From: Bacteroidaceae bacterium | GTDB lineage: Bacteria > Bacteroidota > Bacteroidia > Bacteroidales > Bacteroidaceae | Length of the DNA stretch: 39,405 bases | Assembly (NCBI GenBank): GCA_017940565.1 | Contig: JAGAYH010000045.1 | Location: 1 to 39,405, forward strand | Reading direction: 5' to 3' | Shown: piece after piece, positions 7,901 to 15,757 of the stretch | Layout: each line of letters starts with the position of its first letter | How positions within the stretch are numbered: the stretch's first letter is position 1 | The notes under the pieces: model-generated | The model's input: only the letters and a program-made list of their open reading frames with translations | Databases searched by the model: none | What the model was told of the DNA's origin: nothing | Made by a program: the position numbers and the translations under genes

Positions 7901-10900
7901 ATGAAGAAAATTTTACTTTCTCTGCTGTTGCTCTTAGGAGGCAGCACGTTGTGGAACACCGTTAGCGCGCAGTATTACATAGTTCAGCGCTCTAACGATG
8001 AAAATCCCGAACTGTGGCAATGGACCACGGACGAAACAATGATTTCGGACGACTGGTTTGCTGTTGACTTCGACGACAGCGACTGGGACACCGACGAAGC
8101 CGGCTTCGGCCGCAACGCCGACGCTTGTATGGGCACCGTCCGCACCCTGTTCGAGCCCAGCACCTGCTGGATGCGTAAGACGGTGAAGCTGGATGTGAAA
8201 GACATCTCCAGCCTCAAGTTTGAACTTACATGGGACGAAGACCCGGAAATTTACTTCAACGGCGTGAAGGCCTTCCAGGCTACCGGTTGGCAAGACCAAC
8301 GGTACGAGGACATCACTCCGAGAATTTCGGCAGCCGCCCTGAAAGCCCTTAATCCTCATGGTGACAACGTCATCGCCATCCACTTCATCAACAAGTCGGG
8401 CGGTTGCGGTCTGGACTTCGCCATCTTCTGCAGCGAAGAAAGCAACGACCCCTACACCCGTCTGAGCTACCTGGTGCGTGTTTGTGAAGAAAAAACCGGA
8501 GCTTACATCGCCGGTGAAGACCCCGGTTGCTATCCCGAGGAAGACGTGGTTGAATATGAAATAGTCCTGGCCGATGCTCAGGATGCCCTCTACGAAGGCG
8601 ACGACGACACGATGGACAAAGCCTACAAGGCCCTGAAGGCCGCCCTCGACAAGCTGGAGGCCCACATGGTGCCCATCACCGACGGCCTCTACTACCTCAA
8701 AGGCGGTCCCAACCTCGTTGAAAAGCGCGGTTACGATATCGGTATCCGTGCCGTGAACGACAACTCCCTGATGTGGGGACCCTTCGACGGCACGAGCCCC
8801 GACCAGGTTTGGGAAATCAAGCGTCTGGAAAGCGGTAACTTCAGTGTGCAGAACTATGCCCTGAAGACCTACATCGGCTACATGAAGTCGGAAGCCTTCA
8901 CCGAATGGCGCTTTGTCGATATGACCGAAGAGCTCGAGGCAGAGCAGATCTTCAGCAGCGTGGGCGGCGGCATCTGGTGGCTTGGCAACAACAAGCGCCC
9001 GGACAATGTCTACGGTTTCGACTGCTGGGGCGGCGGTGCCCGCTCGGCCTATGTGGGCGCCCTCTCCAACAAGAGCGACCTCGTTTCGCAGTGGTCACTC
9101 GTCCGTGTGCCCGAAGACTCGCTGGCAATCATCAACCCCATCGTGGAGCAATATGGTCTCACCGCCCGTCTGGAAGCTCTCCTCGACCCGGCTCTGACCA
9201 CCTACAACGCTTGCTTCACCTACGACACCGACTTTGACAATGCTCTCATCACCGATGCCAGCCAGTTCAGCGCCAGCTCCAGCCAGGACGGTGCAGAATT
9301 TGGCGCGCTCATCGACGTGAACAGCAAGGGCAACCTGAACAACACGACCGGCTGGGGTACCACGGTAAGTTCCGCCGGCATGACGGAACACCAATATCTG
9401 CAGGTGGCCTTCAACGATCCTGTCGAGACCTTCACCCTGAGAGTGAACAAGGCCTCGCGTGTGCCGAGCGGTTACTCCTATACCGGCCAGCAGATGCGTC
9501 CGCGCCGCGTGGTCATCTATGCCTCCAACGACGAGGAAGAATATGACAAGGAATGGACCAAGATTGAAGAATACTATCCCACCGTTCTGAGCGGTGCCGC
9601 TTCCGACGAGCACACCGTGGTGCTGGGTAAGCCCTACAAGTACCTCAAGTATTCCGTGCTCGACACCGAGAGCCACTATCGTCAGTGGAACTACGTTTAC
9701 TTCGTTCTCGGTGCCTTCCAGGCCTACCCCGCCACACCTAATGCCGAGTACTCGCAGTACACCTACATCCCCGGTCTGAAACCCGCTTGCGACGAACTCG
9801 CCAGCCAGCTGGCCAGCGCCCGCGACAAGGTATCGGCCAACACGGCTAAGGAAAGCGACATCACCGCCCTCCGTGCTGCCATTGAAGGCGTGAGAGCCCT
9901 CATGGTTGACACCATGGAAATCTTCGCCAAGATTCAGGAAGTACGTGAATACGCCGAAACCTTCGGTGCCGGTCTTGACTACGGTCAGGTAGAAGAAGAA
10001 GACGTGACAGCCATCGAGGCTGCCCTCGTTGAAGCCGACAAGTGGGATCACAAGAAGCCCATGGCCAACGACATCGCCACGCGTCTGACCGACCTTGAAA
10101 AGGCATTCGACGCCTATAAGGCTGCCCAGAAGTCCATTGAACTGGGCAAGTGGTACTACATCCAAAGCACCGACCTGAGCCGCGACGGCAACACCGATCC
10201 CGAAATGGGCGGCAGTCCTTATCACACCATCGTCAACGGCAACCTGATCTATCCGGGCTCCAACAACTCGGCCGAGCAGCGCCTGAAGAACGGTGTGGAC
10301 AATCTGCGCCACGGTCACTTCAACCGTGAGATTGAAGAAATCGAAAACATCTACGACCCGTACATCATGTGGCGTGCCGTCAACCTCGGTGACACGGCCA
10401 TTGCCCTGCAGAACCGCGCTACCGGCACCTACATCGCCGTGACCCGCAACACCAACCGCTGCAGCATGTCCGAGACCCCCGCTCCCTACAATCTCGAGTT
10501 TGTGGCTCCGGGTGAAATCCGTCTGGCATGTGCCGATCCGTCCAACACCGGTCACTATTCGCTCTATGCCGCTTACGATGCATTCGTAGCCGGTAACGCT
10601 TCTGAACTGGGTAAGGACGAGCCCGCCACCTGGACCTTCCTGCCTGTTGACGAAGACGTGACTGCCGTGATGATTCCTGTCATCGACAACACCATCTCCA
10701 TCGTTACGCTGCCCTACGAGCAGAAGTCGTTCTACGCCATCAACGAAGGCATGAAGGCTTACTACATCAAGGGTGTCAACGGTAAGGAAGAGGGCAACGA
10801 AACCCTCGTGCTCTCGCCCTATGCCGACGGTGACGTCATCGCAGCCGGTGAGCCGTTCATCCTCGTGGCCGGCGATCCCGAAAGCTATGATCCCGAAACG

Positions 10901-11305
10901 GCTGAGGTAACTTCTCTCGGCGTCGAGGCTCCCGAAACCTTCGCCACCGAAGCCCTCACCAAGAACGGTCTCGTAGGCGTGCTCCACGGCTATGCTCCGA
11001 GCGAGGATATCTACGGTTACTTCGTGGACAACGAACTCAAGATGACCCCCGACTATGAGCCGTTCATCGAAGGCCACACGGGTTACATCGACCGCAGCCA
11101 GCTCAAGGCAGCCGTTGCCGAAGGCGACGACATCGAGATTAGTGCAATTGACAAACTGCTCGAAAGTGTCAAGACGGCAGTTGCCCTGAAGAATGCAGGC
11201 AGCAACGGCGTCTACACCGTCGACGGCAAGTATCTCGGCACCGGCGTGAAGAACCTCCAGAAGGGTATCTACATCGTTGGCAAGAAGAAGATTGCCGTGA
11301 AGTAA
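7901..11305 (+). CDS. Large secreted multi-domain protein (jelly-roll, discoidin-like, helical linkers), function unknown
   Basis: The protein has 1134 residues. A Sec signal peptide (MKKILLSLLLLLGG...) probably ends at VSA-Q near residue 24. Residues about 30-175 look like a galactose-binding jelly-roll (DDSDWDTDEAGFG, then EIYFNGVKAFQ). Helical FIVAR-like linkers lie at about 220-255, 630-667 and 700-745. Residues about 448-610 resemble an F5/8-type C (discoidin) domain (PRRVVIYASNDEEEYDKEW, KYLKYSVLDTES). Two beta-rich domains begin DGLYYLKGGPN (about 260) and GKWYYIQSTD (about 747). The C-terminus ends VYTVDGKYLG ... GIYIVGKKKIAVK, like short C-terminal motifs of Bacteroidales secreted proteins. 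No catalytic motif was recognised, so glycan binding or adhesion is the best inference. Two promoters precede it and a strong terminator follows. Confidence 0.8.
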   Translation: MKKILLSLLLLLGGSTLWNTVSAQYYIVQRSNDENPELWQWTTDETMISDDWFAVDFDDSDWDTDEAGFGRNADACMGTVRTLFEPSTCWMRKTVKLDVKDISSLKFELTWDEDPEIYFNGVKAFQATGWQDQRYEDITPRISAAALKALNPHGDNVIAIHFINKSGGCGLDFAIFCSEESNDPYTRLSYLVRVCEEKTGAYIAGEDPGCYPEEDVVEYEIVLADAQDALYEGDDDTMDKAYKALKAALDKLEAHMVPITDGLYYLKGGPNLVEKRGYDIGIRAVNDNSLMWGPFDGTSPDQVWEIKRLESGNFSVQNYALKTYIGYMKSEAFTEWRFVDMTEELEAEQIFSSVGGGIWWLGNNKRPDNVYGFDCWGGGARSAYVGALSNKSDLVSQWSLVRVPEDSLAIINPIVEQYGLTARLEALLDPALTTYNACFTYDTDFDNALITDASQFSASSSQDGAEFGALIDVNSKGNLNNTTGWGTTVSSAGMTEHQYLQVAFNDPVETFTLRVNKASRVPSGYSYTGQQMRPRRVVIYASNDEEEYDKEWTKIEEYYPTVLSGAASDEHTVVLGKPYKYLKYSVLDTESHYRQWNYVYFVLGAFQAYPATPNAEYSQYTYIPGLKPACDELASQLASARDKVSANTAKESDITALRAAIEGVRALMVDTMEIFAKIQEVREYAETFGAGLDYGQVEEEDVTAIEAALVEADKWDHKKPMANDIATRLTDLEKAFDAYKAAQKSIELGKWYYIQSTDLSRDGNTDPEMGGSPYHTIVNGNLIYPGSNNSAEQRLKNGVDNLRHGHFNREIEEIENIYDPYIMWRAVNLGDTAIALQNRATGTYIAVTRNTNRCSMSETPAPYNLEFVAPGEIRLACADPSNTGHYSLYAAYDAFVAGNASELGKDEPATWTFLPVDEDVTAVMIPVIDNTISIVTLPYEQKSFYAINEGMKAYYIKGVNGKEEGNETLVLSPYADGDVIAAGEPFILVAGDPESYDPETAEVTSLGVEAPETFATEALTKNGLVGVLHGYAPSEDIYGYFVDNELKMTPDYEPFIEGHTGYIDRSQLKAAVAEGDDIEISAIDKLLESVKTAVALKNAGSNGVYTVDGKYLGTGVKNLQKGIYIVGKKKIAVK

Positions 11306-11329
11306 AATAATTTCTCATAATTCACGTTT

Positions 11330-11366
11330 GGCGGTGTGCCCCCCGGGGGTGCACCGCCTTTTTTTT
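11330..11366 (+). terminator. Intrinsic terminator after the 1134-residue secreted protein
   Basis: GGCGGTG pairs with CACCGCC around an inner TGCCCCC/GGGGGTG stem (11330-11358) and is followed directly by eight T residues (11359-11366). It lies 25 nt after the stop codon. Confidence 0.9.
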
Positions 11367-11423
11367 GTGCCGTCTCCGCCAGAACCGGGCTTGAGGCTCC
11401 CGCCTCCGGCTGTATGGCGAAAA

Positions 11424-11594
11424 TTTTTGACATTTCTCCGGCAGAGGTCCTGTTTCGGCGTTCACAAGTGGGACTTCGGCGCGCAGAAACGCCGTTTCAA
11501 AATATCGAAACGCCGCTTCTGTTTGACCACATTTGAGAGCCGGTGAATATCAGCGGATTACAAAACCGGTGGAATTATTCCAAAAAATCTTTAC
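11424..11594 (-). repeat. ~175-bp dispersed intergenic element, copy 1 (inverted)
   Basis: Read on the minus strand, this matches the elements at 15390-15563 and 18548-18725 along its length. Shared blocks are TTTTTTGGAA near one end, GTAATC-GCTGATATTCA, CTCTCAAAT-T-GTCA-ACAGAAGCGGCG, a 36-bp palindrome (11485-11520 here), CGAAGTCCCACTTGT and GGACCTCTG. The far end is TGTCAAAA. It lies after a complete terminator, so it is not needed to end the upstream transcript. There is no coding capacity. Confidence 0.85.
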
Positions 11595-11789
11595 AAAACC
11601 CCACTGCAGAAGAGTAGAGGGATGCGGACCGGGTGTCGTAAGGCTGGCGTAGCCATGCGCAGTAGGGCCTTCCCGAGCGATGCCAGCCAATCACTTTGCA
11701 CTGCGCGGGAAACTGGCTGAACATATCGGCTTTTTCGTGGTATGCAAACGGGGTCTTCGTAAAAAAACTCCGGTGAAAAGGCGTTGCAA
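11595..11789. other. Unassigned intergenic stretch
   Basis: Between repeat copy 1 and the next promoter there are about 195 bp with no recognised gene, RNA or repeat. A 79-codon minus-strand frame (11575-11814) covers it but matches nothing known to me and would run into the plus-strand promoter. Nothing further is supported. Confidence 0.4.
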
Positions 11790-11822
11790 TTTGGGGGGTT
11801 GGAAAAATAATCACTATCTTTG
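11790..11822 (+). promoter_or_regulatory. Promoter for the NAGPA-GLUG gene pair
   Basis: A -33 TTTG at 11790-11793 and a -7 TATCTTTG at 11815-11822 are separated by 21 bp. The leader would be about 25 nt. Confidence 0.75.
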
Positions 11823-11853
11823 TAACTCAAAATGAAACAAATCCGATTGTAAT

Positions 11854-13980
11854 ATGAAAGTAAAAACCCTTACAACAACCGCCATCGTCTGCCTGTTGCT
11901 GGCAGGCCGTGCGCTGAGTGCCTATGCCCAGAACGTGTATGCCAACGTGGAGCGCAAGACCGGCGACATGGTGTCGCTGCAGGTGGCGGCTAACCAGAGA
12001 ATTTCGTTTGCCGCCGACGGCGACTATGTGTTGGGAACCTACCATGGTCCCTATGTAACCTTTACCGGCCAAAATGTTTACAAGAGTGTGGCCCGCACGG
12101 CCACAATGCCTCAGGGCACGGCGGCCGGTGCCTGCTTTGGCAGCCGCTACTATCAGTTCACACCCGGCGGCTACGCCGTTTACGACCTGGCCACGGGTGA
12201 GAGCGTCAAGTCGCTCACCACGCTGAGCCAAGCCGCCGACATCACTTTCGGCAGCGTGGACTTTGCCGGGGGCGACACGCCCGTGGCCTATGCCACCGGT
12301 TCCACGTCGAACAGTTCCAGCCTGACGGTAAAAGCCATCGATGTGGAAAACGATGCCGTAGTGCACACGTATGGCTTCAGCGACAAGTCGGGCGGTGCCG
12401 TGGCCGCGTGGGATTTTGACGGCGGACAGTTCTGGGTCATCGACTATGCCTCGACCCCAGGCGACGCCCCCTACACCGTGCAGCAGTATCAGTTCAGTGA
12501 AGACGCCGCGGGCTATACGGCCCAAGGTTCTGCGGTAACGGTGGAAAAATCAGCCAGCGTGTCGGGCGAGTTGGGCGACTGCAAATATCTGAACGGACAC
12601 ATCTACATCCTGACCGGTAACAGCCTCCAGGACTATGACGTGACCAAGGGGGCTGTGGTGGCCACCATTCCCACGGCCTCACAGGCCACGGCCCTGGCCA
12701 TCGTTCCGGAGCAGCGCCGCTTCGTCACCACCGGTGCCGACGGCTGGACCGACCTGCTTGTGGCTCCGTTTGCCTACGAAGCCAATGAAAGCCAGAAGCA
12801 AGTGGTGAGCATCACCAAAACCGACGGCACTACGTTTACCTCCAGCGTTGATTGCCTGGAGAACATGTACTATTCGGAAACTCCGGCAACCCTGCCCCAA
12901 GGCGTGAAAACCTATGAGGGCAGTCCCGTCTATTTCGGTGAATCCTATTTCTTCAAGCGCAAGAAACTGGCCGCCGCCCCGAGCATGGACGGAGCCGCCG
13001 TGTCGCAGTCGCTCAACGGCACCACCTATACGCTGTCGAGCAACGGTACCATCAGTTTCGGCGACTACAAAATAAGCACGGGCCTCACCGGTGCCAGCCA
13101 ATTCCTGGTCGATGCCGACAGCCGCAAGTTTGTAGTTGCTGCCGCGGATGGCACCTACGATGTGGTCTTCGACGGCACGTTCATGTATATCCCCGGCGCC
13201 TCGGGCGAGATAAACCTCGATTCGCTGACGTTGGCCCGTGCCGACTGGAACTGGCAAACCGTGAGCAGCAGCGCCCAGTACGGCACGGTGTCGTTCCCGT
13301 CGCTCTTCAACAGCGCGCAAACCATTTCCATCGTGAAATACCCCGAAAGCGCTCTCTCCAGCAGTCTGGTGCACAAGCCTGGCCAGGAAGCCAACGGCAC
13401 CGACAAACTGGCGGCTGCCGCCGGAGCTACGGTGGCCATCAACGGCAGCTATTTCGACATGTCAACGTTTGAACCCGTCACGGCACTTTGGTACAACGGC
13501 GCCATGCAGTGCGAAGGCGGCAAATCGGCCCGCTGCACAGGCATCGTGGCCTTCAAAGACGGCAAGATAGACTTTGACAAATACGACTACGAAACCACGA
13601 CAAGCGAGGAACTGGCAGCCTGGCAGTCGCGTTACGACGCATTCATGGTAAGCGGCCATCTGCTTCGCCTCAAAGGGGTGGAACAATCCCCCTTCGTGGC
13701 CGACAGCCAGGCCTTCGACGGGGTGAATCCCCGCTCCATGATAGGCGTGACCTCCGACCGCACCGTCTATATGGTCGTTGTCGATGGCCGCCAGTCGGGC
13801 AAAGCCGACGGCCTGACCATCCCGCAAATGGCCCAACTGGCCAAGTACCTGGGTCTGGTCGATGCCATCAATCTTGACGGCGGCGGCTCATCCACCCTGT
13901 GGGTCAAGGGAAAGGGTGTCATCAACACGCCCAGCGGCGGCTCCGTGCGCAAGGTGCCGAATATCATCATAGCAAAATAA
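11854..13980 (+). CDS. Secreted phosphodiester glycosidase family protein (NAGPA domain)
   Basis: The product has 708 residues with a signal peptide ending AYA-Q near residue 26. Residues about 27-450 are a beta-rich region, possibly a propeller, with repeated GDYVLGTYHGPY- and YNGHIYIL-like strands and no recognised motif. The C-terminal part (about 490-708) is the NAGPA-type domain: VAINGSYFD (about 527-535), then NPRSMIGVT, VVVDGRQSGKADGLTIPQ, and the hallmark AINLDGGGSSTLWVKG (about 671-686). In mammals NAGPA removes GlcNAc from mannose-6-phosphate diester (the uncovering enzyme). Bacterial members are thought to cleave phosphodiester-linked sugars on polymers, so a cell-wall or host phosphoglycan substrate is possible but unproven. 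The GLUG/dockerin gene starts 20 nt downstream. Confidence 0.85.
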   Translation: MKVKTLTTTAIVCLLLAGRALSAYAQNVYANVERKTGDMVSLQVAANQRISFAADGDYVLGTYHGPYVTFTGQNVYKSVARTATMPQGTAAGACFGSRYYQFTPGGYAVYDLATGESVKSLTTLSQAADITFGSVDFAGGDTPVAYATGSTSNSSSLTVKAIDVENDAVVHTYGFSDKSGGAVAAWDFDGGQFWVIDYASTPGDAPYTVQQYQFSEDAAGYTAQGSAVTVEKSASVSGELGDCKYLNGHIYILTGNSLQDYDVTKGAVVATIPTASQATALAIVPEQRRFVTTGADGWTDLLVAPFAYEANESQKQVVSITKTDGTTFTSSVDCLENMYYSETPATLPQGVKTYEGSPVYFGESYFFKRKKLAAAPSMDGAAVSQSLNGTTYTLSSNGTISFGDYKISTGLTGASQFLVDADSRKFVVAAADGTYDVVFDGTFMYIPGASGEINLDSLTLARADWNWQTVSSSAQYGTVSFPSLFNSAQTISIVKYPESALSSSLVHKPGQEANGTDKLAAAAGATVAINGSYFDMSTFEPVTALWYNGAMQCEGGKSARCTGIVAFKDGKIDFDKYDYETTTSEELAAWQSRYDAFMVSGHLLRLKGVEQSPFVADSQAFDGVNPRSMIGVTSDRTVYMVVVDGRQSGKADGLTIPQMAQLAKYLGLVDAINLDGGGSSTLWVKGKGVINTPSGGSVRKVPNIIIAK

Positions 13981-14000
13981 TCAGTAAACGATATGGCTTT

Positions 14001-15389
14001 ATGAAAGAGTTATTTTTCTTCGCCCTGATGTCAGGGCTCGCAATACTGACCGCCACAGCGCAAATGGACAAGTTGCAGCTTGTGGTGAACAGCGCCGGTC
14101 AGACCAAAAACTACGTGCTTGCTGACATCACACGGGTGCACTTCGGTCCTGACAAATTGGAAATATCCACGTCTGCCGCCACCGACGGCTACGCCTACGA
14201 AGGCACGTCGGCCGTTGTGCAGGACGGCGACCACACCCACAACTATGTCAACGGCTTCTGCACCTGTCAGACAGAACCCTACCAGTCGGCCACGAAAGGC
14301 AGCGACGGTTCTTATGAGATAGACAACGGCGGCAAACTCTTCTGGTATGCCACCCAAGTCCTCAACGGTGCGGCTTACGATGCCAGACTCACGGCCGACA
14401 TCGATCTGGAGGACCGCCTGTGGGCTCCCATGGGCAATGACGCGCATCCCTATACCGGCACCTTCGACGGTCAGGGCCACGCCATCAAGGGTCTTAACGT
14501 CAATCAGGCTGGCAAGTACACCGGTTTCATCGGTTACCGCACGGGCACGAATGCCGTGAAAAACTTCATTCTCTCCGGTAAAGTGACCTACACCGGCAAC
14601 ACGGCCGAAGACTGTGTGGGCGGCGTAGTGGCCTGGGCCAACGGCCAGAACCTGATACAGGACGTCTGGTGCGCCGTCGATATCGAAGCTCCCAACGCCA
14701 CCAAGAACGTGCGCATCGCCGGCATCATTGCCCGTGAGGAAACGCAGAGCACCATTGACCGCTGTGTCTATGCCGGCACGGCCAACGGCTACGCCACCGC
14801 CATGCAGGTGGCCGGCATCCTGGGCATGGCCGGCAATCCCGGCTCAGGTGTCACGGTGTCGAACAACCTGTTCATCGGTACGCTCAAGGCCACCAACAAG
14901 GAGGCATACGTGGGCGGCATCGTGGGCTATATGGGCAAGTCCAATTTCAGTTGCAAGAACAACCTGAGCATCGGTACCTACGAAGTGCCCAGCGGAGCCA
15001 CACGCACCGGTGCCATCATCGGCAGCTGCAACCGGAACATCAATGCCTCGATGTTCGTGAACAACTATATGCTTTCGGGCCAGAGAGTCATCGGCACGTC
15101 CCATTCCGCTCCCTCCGTGCCCACGGCCACGGCCGTCACGGCAGAAACGTTGGCCGACGGTTCCATAACGGCAGCTCTCGGCACGGACAACTGGCGTCAG
15201 GACACCGACAATCCCGTTCCTTCCGGCGGTTACCAGAAGGCTGACGTCAACCGCGACGGTACGGTCGACTCGGCCGACATCGTGGCCGTCATCAAGGAAA
15301 TGCCCGACGGCGACAAGAAAGCCGACGTCAACGGTGACGGTGTCATCGACTCGGCCGACATCGTGGCGGTCATCAAAGCCATGAAGTGA
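14001..15389 (+). CDS. Secreted GLUG-repeat protein with C-terminal dockerin
   Basis: The protein has 462 residues. Its signal peptide (MKELFFFALMSGLAILTATA-Q) supports the ATG at 14001 rather than an earlier in-frame ATG at 13899, which lies inside the previous gene. An N-terminal motif (LADITRVHFGPDKLEI) is common near the start of Bacteroidales surface proteins. Residues about 145-370 carry GLUG-type repeats (GTFDGQGHAIKGL, FIGYRTGTNAVKNF, VGGVVAWA, VGGIVGYMG), which usually form a beta-helix in adhesins and surface enzymes. The last 50 residues are a type I dockerin-like domain with two calcium loops, DVNRDGTVDSAD and DVNGDGVIDSAD, each followed by IVAVIK. The gene lies 20 nt after the NAGPA gene and is probably cotranscribed. 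Its dockerin DNA is nearly identical to that of the gene ending at 18547. Confidence 0.85.
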   Translation: MKELFFFALMSGLAILTATAQMDKLQLVVNSAGQTKNYVLADITRVHFGPDKLEISTSAATDGYAYEGTSAVVQDGDHTHNYVNGFCTCQTEPYQSATKGSDGSYEIDNGGKLFWYATQVLNGAAYDARLTADIDLEDRLWAPMGNDAHPYTGTFDGQGHAIKGLNVNQAGKYTGFIGYRTGTNAVKNFILSGKVTYTGNTAEDCVGGVVAWANGQNLIQDVWCAVDIEAPNATKNVRIAGIIAREETQSTIDRCVYAGTANGYATAMQVAGILGMAGNPGSGVTVSNNLFIGTLKATNKEAYVGGIVGYMGKSNFSCKNNLSIGTYEVPSGATRTGAIIGSCNRNINASMFVNNYMLSGQRVIGTSHSAPSVPTATAVTAETLADGSITAALGTDNWRQDTDNPVPSGGYQKADVNRDGTVDSADIVAVIKEMPDGDKKADVNGDGVIDSADIVAVIKAMK

Positions 15390-15563
15390 TGTCAAAATTT
15401 TTTGGAAGAATTTCAGCGATTTTGTAATCCGCTGATATTCATCGACTCTCAAATATAGTCAGACAGAAGCGGCGTTTCGAAATTTAGAAAAGCCCCGTAT
15501 GCGCGACGAAGTCCCACTTGTGAACGCCGAAATCGGACCTCTGTCTCCGTTTTGTCAAAAAAA
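15390..15563 (+). repeat. ~175-bp dispersed intergenic element, copy 2
   Basis: It begins directly at the dockerin gene's stop codon with TGTCAAAATTTTTTGGAAG and ends with TTTGTCAAAAAAATC. It is collinear with copy 3 (18548-18725) with scattered substitutions and is inverted relative to copy 1. The central palindrome (15465-15500) is degenerate on its right side. The two ends share TGTCAAAA as a direct repeat. Confidence 0.88.
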
Positions 15564-15593
15564 TCAATTTTTTGAGGTAACCCTTGCCGCCTG

Positions 15594-15624
15594 CCGGCCT
15601 CTGGGGGCGGCCGGAGATTTTTTT
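15594..15624 (+). terminator. Possible intrinsic terminator
   Basis: CCGGCC (15594-15599) pairs with GGCCGG (15609-15614) around a 9-nt loop and is followed by AGA and seven T residues. It would end the NAGPA-GLUG transcript about 200 nt after the stop codon. The stem is short. Confidence 0.5.
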
Positions 15625-15638
15625 AGTTCCTCATTCTC

Positions 15639-15669
15639 TTGGCCTATTCGATGAAAAATAATATCTTTG
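15639..15669 (+). promoter_or_regulatory. Promoter for the phosphatase-like dockerin protein
   Basis: The -7 TATCTTTG at 15662-15669 is clear. The -33 box is a weak TTG at 15639-15641, 20 bp upstream. The leader would be about 82 nt. Confidence 0.6.
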
Positions 15670-15757
15670 CACATATTAAAAGATTTTTTTGATAAGTGAC
15701 GTTCGTCTCTTAGAGCCCAATATGTCTGTGTGAAGTAATAATTAGCCCCTTATAAGT

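Noticed and set aside
9095-11077. Minus-strand open frame of 660 codons
   Set aside because: It is fully antisense to the 1134-residue secreted protein, without promoter, motif or signal peptide.
11575-11830. Two overlapping 79-codon minus-strand frames in the gap before the NAGPA gene
   Set aside because: They overlap repeat copy 1 and the plus-strand promoter, match no family I know, and overlap each other in different frames.
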